The notes under the pieces are model-generated. The model did no database searches. It worked only from the letters and a program-made list of their open reading frames with translations, and was not told the origin of the DNA. The translations under genes were made by a program, and so were the position numbers. Shown here piece after piece: positions 9,075-16,033 of a DNA stretch of 64,000 bases. Within the stretch, counting starts at the first letter, position 1. The number at the start of each line of letters is the position of its first letter. The DNA is from Prevotella sp. (GTDB lineage Bacteria > Bacillota_I > Bacilli_A > ML615J-28 > CAG-313). Location: assembly GCA_023665755.1 (NCBI GenBank), contig JAMPDF010000003.1:12571-76570 (forward strand), read 5' to 3'.

Positions 9075-9890
9075 TTATTTTTTCTTCCTAGATGTAGGTT
9101 GCTTTAGCAAATGATGAATGAGTGTAACCTGAATTTTGTCTGGTAAGAAATTTAAAAGTCTAAGCCCTATGTTTCGATTGAGATTATATACATATCGTGG
9201 ATGTTTACTAGTGAATGCCCGAAATGCTTTTTGAGCTACTTTTTTGGGAGAAACATGCTTAGCTTCTACGCTATTGACTATTTTTTTGAATTTTTTGGAA
9301 CTTTCACTATACAACTGAGTATGGTTACAAAATTCATCTAACTCTAATAACGAAACGTTGAGTAAACTAGTTTGAACTGCACCTGGACGAATGAGTGATA
9401 CCTTAATGCCCAATAGAGAAGCCTCCATTCGAAGCGAGAAGGCATATTTTTCTAGAGTGCTTTTGGTAATAGAATATAATCCATTAAAAGGAAGTGGATC
9501 AAGTGGTGCAAGCTCACTAGATGTAATGATAATACGACTACCTTTTTTTAAGAGGGGCAGAAAAATTTTGTTTATTCTATATACACCAAAATAATTCGTA
9601 TAAAATGCCTTCATCATTCTTTCATCCGTAATTTCTAAAAGAGAATCCATCATATAGACTCCCGCCATATGAATAATGGCATCAAATGCGTCTACTAAAT
9701 CCTTAATTTGTTCATATGCTTGGTGGATACTATCTATATTTGTAATATCCGTTTGAATATAATGAATAAATGGCTCTTTTGCTTGCTCTATATAATCTAA
9801 ACCCCATATCTCATATCCTTTTTGTTGGAATAGCTTAGCAGTTTCCAATCCCATTCCCCCATTGACTCCTACTATCAACACTTTCTTCAT
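9075..9890 (-). CDS. Short-chain dehydrogenase/reductase
   Basis: Protein of 271 residues, the usual SDR length. The nucleotide-binding GVNGGMG loop is at residues 8-14 of a Rossmann beta-alpha start (MKKVLIVGVNGGMG). The catalytic Y139xxxK143 is in GLYSITKS, with the serine in IITSSELAP upstream. The C-terminal part is basic (PTSRKKK). Start supported by AAGGAGATGAAACA before ATG. The gene stands alone between a terminator and a long intergenic gap. The substrate is unknown. Confidence 0.85.
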   Translation of the reverse strand: MKKVLIVGVNGGMGLETAKLFQQKGYEIWGLDYIEQAKEPFIHYIQTDITNIDSIHQAYEQIKDLVDAFDAIIHMAGVYMMDSLLEITDERMMKAFYTNYFGVYRINKIFLPLLKKGSRIIITSSELAPLDPLPFNGLYSITKSTLEKYAFSLRMEASLLGIKVSLIRPGAVQTSLLNVSLLELDEFCNHTQLYSESSKKFKKIVNSVEAKHVSPKKVAQKAFRAFTSKHPRYVYNLNRNIGLRLLNFLPDKIQVTLIHHLLKQPTSRKKK

Positions 9891-10220
9891 TGTTTCATCT
9901 CCTTTTAGACGATAAAATTACTATACCATACCTTTCCTATATTGTCAACCCAATCATTATATCAACAATTCAAATGTATCGTTGTCAAAGTAGTTATGAT
10001 ACTTTTTATAAATAATATATTTATGCTATAAACTATTCTTTCTATGCATTTGCTCGCTTTCTATTCTACCCCATCGTATAAAGATTTTGTTAAAAAATTT
10101 TTCTTTAATACCAAAGTACAGTAGATATGAGGAAAATTCTAATGGATATAGAGAAAGATATTGCCCAATTCTATTCTTATCCCCATAGGATATAACTATA
10201 TAATTATCCCAATTGTTCTA
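9891..10220. other. AT-rich intergenic region, no gene
   Basis: Apart from a likely promoter for the dehydrogenase near 9920, I see no open frame, RNA fold or strong repeat in these 330 bases. It forms the left edge of a block of decayed genes. Confidence 0.4.
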
Positions 10221-10673
10221 CTACCTCCTAATTCGATTTCTTATAGTTTCTAATTGTACACATATATCTTTACACAAAATTATATTTGATTTATGTTTTT
10301 TAAAAAAGAAAAAGTTGCTCATTTGAGCAACTAGAAAAGTCTTGGCATTTGTGATTGAAGATAAGACATTTTGATAAGTTTTACGATTATCATCAAATTC
10401 GGTTACCATATCTTCAACTATTTTTATATCTATATAGCTATTAGTTAAATAACCATTAATCGTTTTGTAATATCTATATTCGTTTTCACAAATCAAAGTT
10501 TTAACATAACTTTCATCTATTTCATTTAAAATATAATTATTATTTCTTGGTGTATAAAAAGATCCATTAGAAACTGTTGTGTCCGTAATCTTTACTGATT
10601 TTTCTCCAAAAGCAACATATTTTTTGACATTATCCCAAGGCCAAATAAGTGCTTTTGCCCCTTCTTTCGCAGC
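10221..10673 (-). pseudogene. Start-less fragment of an unknown gene
   Basis: The frame is open from 10673 down to a stop at 10221 (150 codons) and is preceded in frame by TAA at 10674-10676. It starts AAKEGAKALIWPWDNVKKYV and has no ATG or GTG near the 5' end; the first usable start is a TTG at 10496 with no ribosome site. The translated text is protein-like throughout, so I read it as the C-terminal part of a truncated gene. I do not recognise the family. It lies 35 bp downstream of a small membrane-anchored protein gene. Confidence 0.55.
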
Positions 10674-10707
10674 TTATTTACACTTTTTTCTTTACAAATA
10701 TCTTTTT

Positions 10708-11124
10708 TTATTTTAATTTCTCCCTATATTTTTTACATAATTCATAAAATTTTTCATTATAATAATAATGATATACCTTTGAATCTACCTTTATAAAATA
10801 TTCATTTACTATATAAAGATGTTCTTCAGTTTGAATATAAAAATTAAATGTGGATGTAATCTTCTTAAAACCAGCATATTGCGGAATAACTTTGATATCT
10901 GTTAATTCTTTTATAAATTGATTTTGTTCTTCTAATAATATATCTATTCTTCCTTCAAATTCAATATCTGTTATATATATCTCTTTGATATTCTCTTGAT
11001 TATATGGAATATATGTTTCAATTTTTCTTGGAAAATACATAGTAGATAATATAATCACTATAATTATAAATACTATTATTATACTTCCTACAATGCCCAT
11101 TTTTATTTTTTTTGAAAATGACAT
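10708..11124 (-). CDS. Small membrane-anchored protein, unknown
   Basis: Protein of 138 residues with a short basic cytoplasmic start (MSFSKKIKMG), one strong transmembrane helix (about residues 9-30, almost all I/V) and an extracytoplasmic domain of about 105 residues rich in Y, I, K and E. An AGAGGAAG ribosome site lies 4-5 nt before the ATG. I recognise no family. It sits among decayed genes, so it may itself be an accessory gene; an immunity-type or host-interaction role would be guesswork. Confidence 0.55.
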   Translation of the reverse strand: MSFSKKIKMGIVGSIIIVFIIIVIILSTMYFPRKIETYIPYNQENIKEIYITDIEFEGRIDILLEEQNQFIKELTDIKVIPQYAGFKKITSTFNFYIQTEEHLYIVNEYFIKVDSKVYHYYYNEKFYELCKKYREKLK

Positions 11125-11196
11125 TAGCTTCCTCTTTTCTTTTATAATTTTATTAATGTGTTTAATCTCTTTTGTTTACCAATTCATATACTCATA

Positions 11197-11258
11197 TCAA
11201 ACTTTGTAAATTTTGATTTCATAGTTGTCCCCCTTTTTATCAAAAATTTGAAATGGAT
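11197..11258 (-). pseudogene. C-terminal remnant of a lost gene
   Basis: A minus-strand stretch reads YPFQIFDKKGDNYEIKIYKV followed by TGA, a plausible protein end without any start. A similar but more decayed stretch occurs at about 11818-11870 (shared words ATTTTGAT, ATAGTTG). Both flank the lipoprotein pseudogene and suggest a former tandem array. Confidence 0.35.
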
Positions 11259-11260
11259 AA

Positions 11261-11749
11261 TTAATTTTTTTTGACAAGATAAATTACTTTTGTTTCATTA
11301 TTATCTATAAAAGTTACTCCTACACCTTCATTTAGATTTATAGTTCGATTAAAAGATACTTCAAAATTGAGATTAAATATTTGATTATGATATTCTATTT
11401 CAGCAATACCATTGTATCTTTGTGGTGCACCAGGGCAATATTTTAATCCCGTTATTTTGATTAATTCATATTGTTCTGTCTCAACTTCATATAGATATAA
11501 TTCAAATAACATATATCTTGGTTCTTCTTTATCATTTGACCAACCATCTATAAATACATTGACTTCATTCACTTCTTCATATTCTTCTTTTGTTATTTCT
11601 TTTACTTCATATTTTGCTTTCGAATAAATTTCACTATCTAGTTCTTCTGAATACCCATTACTTTCTTCTATTGGATTACTATAATAAAATTTACATCCTG
11701 TTCAAAATAATACCAATAATAAACTTAATACAATACTTACTTTTTTCAT
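11261..11749 (-). pseudogene. Lipoprotein gene interrupted by TGA in its signal peptide
   Basis: From the ATG at 11749 (ribosome site AAGGGAGA) the frame reads MKKVSIVLSLLLVLF, then TGA (11704-11702), then TGCKFYYSNP. Without the TGA this is a textbook lipoprotein signal peptide with lipobox x-T-G-C, the stop sitting at position -3 where leucine is usual. One base change (TTA to TGA) explains it. The rest of the frame is intact for 146 codons to 11261. Because TGA is a normal stop elsewhere in this window, I call a nonsense mutation; read-through or a sequencing error are the alternatives. Mature protein not recognised. Confidence 0.65.
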
Positions 11750-12190
11750 TTATATCTCCCTTATTTTTTACTGATTATAATTTAACTTAAATCCAGTCTT
11801 CCTGTTTTGAATATCATTTTATAATAAATTTTGATTTTATAGTTGGACCTTTATTTTTATCATTCAAAATTTTATTTAATAGATATTACTTTTCCCATAA
11901 ATACCCTTGGATTTTATCTGTATTTTTTGTTTTCTTTAGGTATAGAATTTTAATCTATCGTCAATTAATACTATGATAACTTATACAAATAAAAAATATG
12001 TCGAAATTTGCAAAAGTGATAACTATTTTTTTAGAAAATTAAAAATAACTTACTTAGCTTTAAATGATGCACTATATCTTTTTCTTAGTCTTTCATTTTT
12101 GTACAAATTGAAGTCTAGTTTTTTAATAAATTTCAAAACAAAATCTTTTTATCCCTTTTTAATAAGTCAAATTTATTTTCAAAACCATAT
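11750..12190. other. AT-rich region with decayed repeat, no intact gene
   Basis: About 440 bases. The part near 11818-11870 resembles the tail remnant at 11197-11258, and the minus-strand text upstream (KIQGYLWEK and then a stop) looks like decayed coding sequence. No intact gene, promoter pair or att-like copy of the tRNA 3' end was found by eye. Confidence 0.35.
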
Positions 12191-12221
12191 AAAAAAATTC
12201 CAAAGCACAATGTTTTGGAAT
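12191..12221 (-). terminator. Terminator after tRNA-Arg
   Basis: ATTCCAAA (12197-12204) pairs with TTTGGAAT (12214-12221); on the minus strand seven T follow. It lies 18 nt after the CCA end of the tRNA. Confidence 0.75.
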
Positions 12222-12238
12222 CTTTTATTTTGCAAAGA

Positions 12239-12315
12239 TGGCGTCCGTGATTGGATTCGAACCAACGGCAGATCGCTTAGGAGGCGATTCCTCTATCCTA
12301 CTGAGGTACACGGAC
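12239..12315 (-). tRNA. tRNA-Arg (anticodon CCT)
   Basis: A 77-nt cloverleaf on the minus strand. Acceptor arms GTCCGTG and CACGGAC pair over 7 bp, discriminator G, and CCA is encoded. D-stem is CCTC/GAGG; the anticodon stem ATCGC/GCGAT encloses loop CTCCTAA, giving anticodon CCT, which reads AGG; the T arm contains GTTCGAAT. The gene stands alone with its own terminator. Its 3' side faces the block of decayed genes, a common layout for element insertion at tRNA genes. Confidence 0.95.
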
Positions 12316-12349
12316 AATATATTTCAACTCTTTTTTATTATAGTTGAAA

Positions 12350-13027
12350 TCATGAAACCGATAATAACTTTTCTTTTTGTTCTTTCGCAATCAAATAAGA
12401 CTCTCTCATTTTTTGGATTGCTTTTTTACATACAAATTCAGACCATTTTTGAATGTCTGAAAGATGCGTATAAATATGGTTAAAATCAAGACAAGCCATA
12501 GAACAAAGTAGCCATGCCACTGCCATATCCACATAATATGGGCCATATGAGATAGTAGTAAGTAAGTCAAATATTTCGTCAAAATGCTTTTGTGTGATAA
12601 AATATTTTTTCATCATCACCACTGCGGTTCTAACCACAAATTCTTCTTTGCTTTTTAACCATTTTTGGATATAACTATATAGTATATTTAGTTCATTATT
12701 TTTAAATGTAGTATTCGATACAAATGTATCTACCGTCATCCAATTGGACATTGATGATACATATTTTTCCATATAGCAATAATATTGTTCATCCTTTACT
12801 TTTCCCAATCGATTGAGCAAGAATCCATATAAGATATCTTGTTCAATATATTCGTTTAAGGGGATGGTTTCTAATATTTCATAAGTCGGTTGTACCTGTT
12901 TGGCAAATCGTTTAATAATTGGTATTTTAATACCCAAAGAAGGAATATGCCCAGGTGTCAGTTTTTCTACAAATGCCTTATGCATATCATTTTTTAATTC
13001 TTGGAATTCTTCTATTCTATTAGACAT
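12350..13027 (-). CDS. DNA alkylation repair protein, AlkD-like
   Basis: Protein of 225 residues made of alpha-helical HEAT-like repeats. The motifs SLGIKIPIIKRFAKQV near the start, SNWMTVDTFVSN in the middle and FVVRTAVVMMKKYF followed by YYVDMAVAWLL match the AlkD/DUF91-type alkylpurine glycosylase family, which removes N3- and N7-alkylated bases. I start at MSNRIEEF: a near-consensus promoter ends 6 nt before this ATG, which leaves no room for the longer reading frame to 13105 to be transcribed and suggests a leaderless mRNA. Divergent from the TetR gene. Confidence 0.82.
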   Translation of the reverse strand: MSNRIEEFQELKNDMHKAFVEKLTPGHIPSLGIKIPIIKRFAKQVQPTYEILETIPLNEYIEQDILYGFLLNRLGKVKDEQYYCYMEKYVSSMSNWMTVDTFVSNTTFKNNELNILYSYIQKWLKSKEEFVVRTAVVMMKKYFITQKHFDEIFDLLTTISYGPYYVDMAVAWLLCSMACLDFNHIYTHLSDIQKWSEFVCKKAIQKMRESYLIAKEQKEKLLSVS

Positions 13028-13033
13028 ATATAT

Positions 13034-13063
13034 ATTATACCTTATTTTTGATATTTTGTCCAA
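13034..13063 (-). promoter_or_regulatory. SigA promoter giving an apparently leaderless alkD mRNA
   Basis: On the minus strand TTGGAC (13063-13058), an 18-bp spacer and TATAAT (13039-13034). Transcription would start about 7 nt after the -10, which is the A of the ATG at 13027. No ribosome site lies between. Confidence 0.65.
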
Positions 13064-13147
13064 GAAAATCGTTTTTGAAATCTTTTTGTGGTTTTTTTGT
13101 AACAAACATGCTATAATAGGCTAAACAAAGTGAAAAGGAAATTCCCT

Positions 13148-13765
13148 ATGAAAAAAGAATATCAAAGTGCAACTCGTTCTAAAAGTGCCATAAAAGATGC
13201 CTATTTGACGTTGATGCAAGAAAAAAAGGATGAGAAAATATTCGTAAAAGAAATTACGGATAAAGCAAATATCAATCGTTGCACGTTCTATTCTCATTAT
13301 AAAGATGTCAATCAATTGTTAGGTGACATTCATTCTCAACTGATTGATGAGATTTTACCCATTTTTGATGATATATCTGCCAAGACAGTTGGAGAATATT
13401 TTAATCTTTTCTTTATGCATTTATCTGATACATTTGAAAACAATAAATCCTATATACAAGCCATTCTTGCGCAAAACAAATCTATGGATTACTTAGAAAA
13501 TATTCGAATTCGTTTGAAAGAAAAAATTATGCAAACGCCTTTCTTGTATCAACAATTATCTCATTTAGAAAATGCTTGTATTATTATTGACTATCATATA
13601 AGTGCTATTATTTATACTTATTCTAACTGGTTTAAAAATTTGATTCCTTGTGATATATATACGTTATCGCATACGCTATCAACTATATTGACACAGCAAT
13701 TTGAATGGATATCTTTATCTAAAGATCAAAAGAAAAATAATATTTCTAAAAAGGTACAGAATTAA
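13148..13765 (+). CDS. TetR-family transcription regulator
   Basis: Protein of 205 residues. The N-terminal helix-turn-helix reads FVKEITDKANINRCTFYSHY (residues about 32-51), the usual TetR recognition helix pattern ending in FYxHYKD; the rest is helical and variable (TetR_C). I use ATG 13148 because AAAAGGA precedes it; a GTG six codons earlier is less likely. A TATAAT lies at 13112-13117. The gene is divergent from the AlkD-like gene and convergent with clpB; its target is not evident. Confidence 0.85.
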   Translation: MKKEYQSATRSKSAIKDAYLTLMQEKKDEKIFVKEITDKANINRCTFYSHYKDVNQLLGDIHSQLIDEILPIFDDISAKTVGEYFNLFFMHLSDTFENNKSYIQAILAQNKSMDYLENIRIRLKEKIMQTPFLYQQLSHLENACIIIDYHISAIIYTYSNWFKNLIPCDIYTLSHTLSTILTQQFEWISLSKDQKKNNISKKVQN

Positions 13766-13778
13766 TCTGTACCTTTTT
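13748..13778. terminator. Bidirectional terminator between tetR-like and clpB
   Basis: AAGGTACAGA (13751-13760) and TCTGTACCTT (13766-13775) form a 10-bp stem with A-run and T-run on either side; the TAA stop of the TetR gene lies in the loop. Confidence 0.85.
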
Positions 13779-13780
13779 TT

Positions 13781-15892
13781 CTATTGTTCTTCTACACACA
13801 ATTTGCCTTTATAGTCTACAAGATAGTGATGATTGGGTTCAATAGTTGATGCAATGATTTGCTTAGCAAGTTCAGTTTCAATATGTTTTTGAATAAAACG
13901 TTTGATTGGTCTTGCGCCAAAAGTAGTATTGTAACTATGTTCAATGATAAATTTCTGAACTGACTCCGTGAATTCTAGATAAATCGCATTTTTGCTTAAG
14001 CGCATTTTTAAATCAGCTAATAATTTATCTACAATTTTAATTTGCACTTCATAAGATAAAGGATTGAACATCACAATTTCATCAATACGATTTAAGAATT
14101 CTGGTCTAAAGTGACGATGAACTTCTTCTAGTACTTTTTCATTCGCATTTTCTTGTTGACCTAGCAAATATTCACTACCTAAGTTGGATGTCATAATAAT
14201 AATGGTATTTTTAAAATCGACTGTTCTTCCTTGTGAATCTGTCACTCTACCATCATCTAATATTTGTAAAAGGACATTGAAAATATCTCTATGGGCTTTT
14301 TCTACTTCATCAAATAAAATAATAGAATAAGGTTTTCTTCTAACCGCCTCAGTCAATTGGCCACCTTCGTCATAGCCAACATACCCAGGAGGAGCACCAA
14401 TCAAACGAGAAACAGAATGTGGTTCCATATACTCACTCATATCAAATCGAACGATATGCGATTCACTATCAAATAATGCTTCAGCTAAACTTTTACATAC
14501 TTCAGTTTTTCCCACTCCTGTTGGTCCTAGAAATAAAAATGATCCAATAGGTCTATTTTCATCTTTGATCCCAGAACGTTGTCGAATGATAGCATCGCTA
14601 ACAAGCTCTAATGCTTGATCTTGTCCAATCACTCTTTTCGAAAGCACATTTTTTAAACCCAATAGTTTTTCCTTATCGCCTTGAACTAGTTTAGAAATAG
14701 GTATACCTGTCGATTTAGAAATAATATTGGCAATATCGTTTTCTGTAACAACTTCCGAAATCATTTTATCTGATGTGGTTTTCGCCTCATAAGCCGCAAT
14801 TTCTTTTTCCAAGTTTGGAATAATTTTATAAATCAATTCACCAGCTCGGTTGTAATCCGCTTTAATCAACACATCGTCGTATTCTTTTCGATATGTTTCT
14901 AATTGTTTTTGTTTTTCTTTAATATCGGCTAATTCTTTTTTCTCTCGTTCCCATCTTTGTTTCATTTCTTCAGCAATCTTGACTTTATCACTTAGTTCTT
15001 TATTGATCTTGGACAAGCGATCTTTTGAAAGTGCATCTTTTTCTTTTTCTAATGCAGTCTTTTCAATTTCAAGTTGCATTATCTGACGTTGTAATAAATC
15101 TAATTCATTGGGCATTGAATTCATTTCTGTTCGGATGGATGCACAAGCTTCATCGATTAAATCAATGGCTTTATCTGGCAAGAAGCGATCAGTAACATAT
15201 CTATTCGATAAAGTAACTGATGCAATAATAGCGGGGTCTGATATTCTTACGCCATGAAACACTTCAAATCGATTTTTTAATCCCCTTAGGATACTAATGG
15301 TATCTTCTACGGTTGGTTCATTGATATAAACCTTTTCAAAACGTCTTTCTAGTGCAGAATCTTTTTCAATATAGTTTCGATACTCATTGAGTGTTGTTGC
15401 ACCAATACAGTGTAACTCACCACGTGCAAGCATTGGCTTTAGCATATTGCTTGCATCAAGTGCACCATCTGCACGACCTGCTCCAACAATCAAATGGATT
15501 TCATCTATGAATAAAATAATTTCACCATTTTTCTCTTTGATTTTATTCAGCACTGCTTTTAATCTTTCTTCAAATTCACCACGATATTTTGCCCCTGCAA
15601 CAAGAGCTCCCATATCTAATTCATAAATATGACAGTGTTTCAAATTTTCTGGTACATCTTCTTTTACAATACGAGAAGCAAGACCTTCAATAATTGCGGT
15701 TTTTCCAACACCAGGTTGACCAATCAAGATAGGATTATTTTTGGTTTTCCTAGCTAAAATTTTCACAATACGAAGAATTTCCTCTTCTCTACCAATTACA
15801 GGGTCAATTTTACCTAATTTGACTTGTTCTGTTACATCACGACCGAATTTTTCTAATATTTTTTCATCTTTGGAATAATCTTGCATTTCCAT
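13781..15892 (-). CDS. clpB: ClpB-type disaggregase lacking the N-domain
   Basis: Hexameric AAA+ chaperone that resolubilises aggregates with DnaK. The first ATPase domain has Walker [10 protein letters not shown] and Walker [10 protein letters not shown]; the second has GPTGVGKTE and [11 protein letters not shown], pore loop GYVGYDEGG and the sensor region [11 protein letters not shown]. Between them a coiled-coil M-domain (about residues 240-370, rich in K/E) marks ClpB rather than ClpC. At 703 residues it is about 150 shorter than full ClpB because the Clp_N domain is absent; the protein begins just before [20 protein letters not shown]. No ClpP-binding loop is seen. Controlled by a CIRCE element. 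Confidence 0.92.
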   Translation of the reverse strand: MEMQDYSKDEKILEKFGRDVTEQVKLGKIDPVIGREEEILRIVKILARKTKNNPILIGQPGVGKTAIIEGLASRIVKEDVPENLKHCHIYELDMGALVAGAKYRGEFEERLKAVLNKIKEKNGEIILFIDEIHLIVGAGRADGALDASNMLKPMLARGELHCIGATTLNEYRNYIEKDSALERRFEKVYINEPTVEDTISILRGLKNRFEVFHGVRISDPAIIASVTLSNRYVTDRFLPDKAIDLIDEACASIRTEMNSMPNELDLLQRQIMQLEIEKTALEKEKDALSKDRLSKINKELSDKVKIAEEMKQRWEREKKELADIKEKQKQLETYRKEYDDVLIKADYNRAGELIYKIIPNLEKEIAAYEAKTTSDKMISEVVTENDIANIISKSTGIPISKLVQGDKEKLLGLKNVLSKRVIGQDQALELVSDAIIRQRSGIKDENRPIGSFLFLGPTGVGKTEVCKSLAEALFDSESHIVRFDMSEYMEPHSVSRLIGAPPGYVGYDEGGQLTEAVRRKPYSIILFDEVEKAHRDIFNVLLQILDDGRVTDSQGRTVDFKNTIIIMTSNLGSEYLLGQQENANEKVLEEVHRHFRPEFLNRIDEIVMFNPLSYEVQIKIVDKLLADLKMRLSKNAIYLEFTESVQKFIIEHSYNTTFGARPIKRFIQKHIETELAKQIIASTIEPNHHYLVDYKGKLCVEEQ

Positions 15893-15906
15893 ATGTTTTC
15901 ACCTCT

Positions 15907-15933
15907 TTAGCACTCTCTTCTATAGAGTGCTAA
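15907..15933 (-). promoter_or_regulatory. CIRCE operator (HrcA box) before clpB
   Basis: TTAGCACTC, nine bases, GAGTGCTAA: a perfect CIRCE inverted repeat, the binding site of the heat-shock repressor HrcA. It lies between the promoter and the ribosome site of clpB. Confidence 0.95.
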
Positions 15934-15937
15934 TATA

Positions 15938-15965
15938 ATTATACCCCTTTTTTCTAATTTGTCAA
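15938..15965 (-). promoter_or_regulatory. SigA promoter of clpB
   Basis: TTGACA (15965-15960), 16-bp spacer, TATAAT (15943-15938) on the minus strand, directly upstream of the CIRCE element. Confidence 0.88.
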
Positions 15966-15989
15966 GAGGTTTTTGAAATTTTTTTAAAA

Positions 15990-16031
15990 AAACTAAAAAA
16001 TCAGTCCAAGGGATATTCCTTGAACTGATTT
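15990..16031 (-). terminator. Terminator after MacB-like ABC gene
   Basis: AAATCAGTCCAAGG (15998-16011) and CCTTGAACTGATTT (16018-16031) pair over 14 positions with one mismatch or wobble; the minus strand continues TTTTTAG. Confidence 0.8.
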
Positions 16032-16033
16032 AA

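Noticed and set aside
10221..10496. TTG-started 91-codon gene
   Set aside because: The frame is protein-like for 59 codons further upstream to an in-frame TAA, so the TTG is an internal codon of a truncated gene.
11702..11704. TGA inside the lipoprotein signal peptide as evidence for a Mycoplasma-type code (TGA = Trp)
   Set aside because: Several conserved genes end in TGA at the expected length (rsgA, rpe and the ABC ATPase at 3575), and tryptophans in the window are encoded by TGG.
12239..12315. tRNA-Arg as the attachment site of an element covering 1-12 kb
   Set aside because: The layout is suggestive, but I found no second copy of the tRNA 3' end and no integrase in the window, so I only mention it as context.
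11973..12347. 124-codon plus-strand frame across tRNA-Arg
   Set aside because: It runs antisense through the tRNA gene and through very AT-rich sequence; it has no ribosome site.
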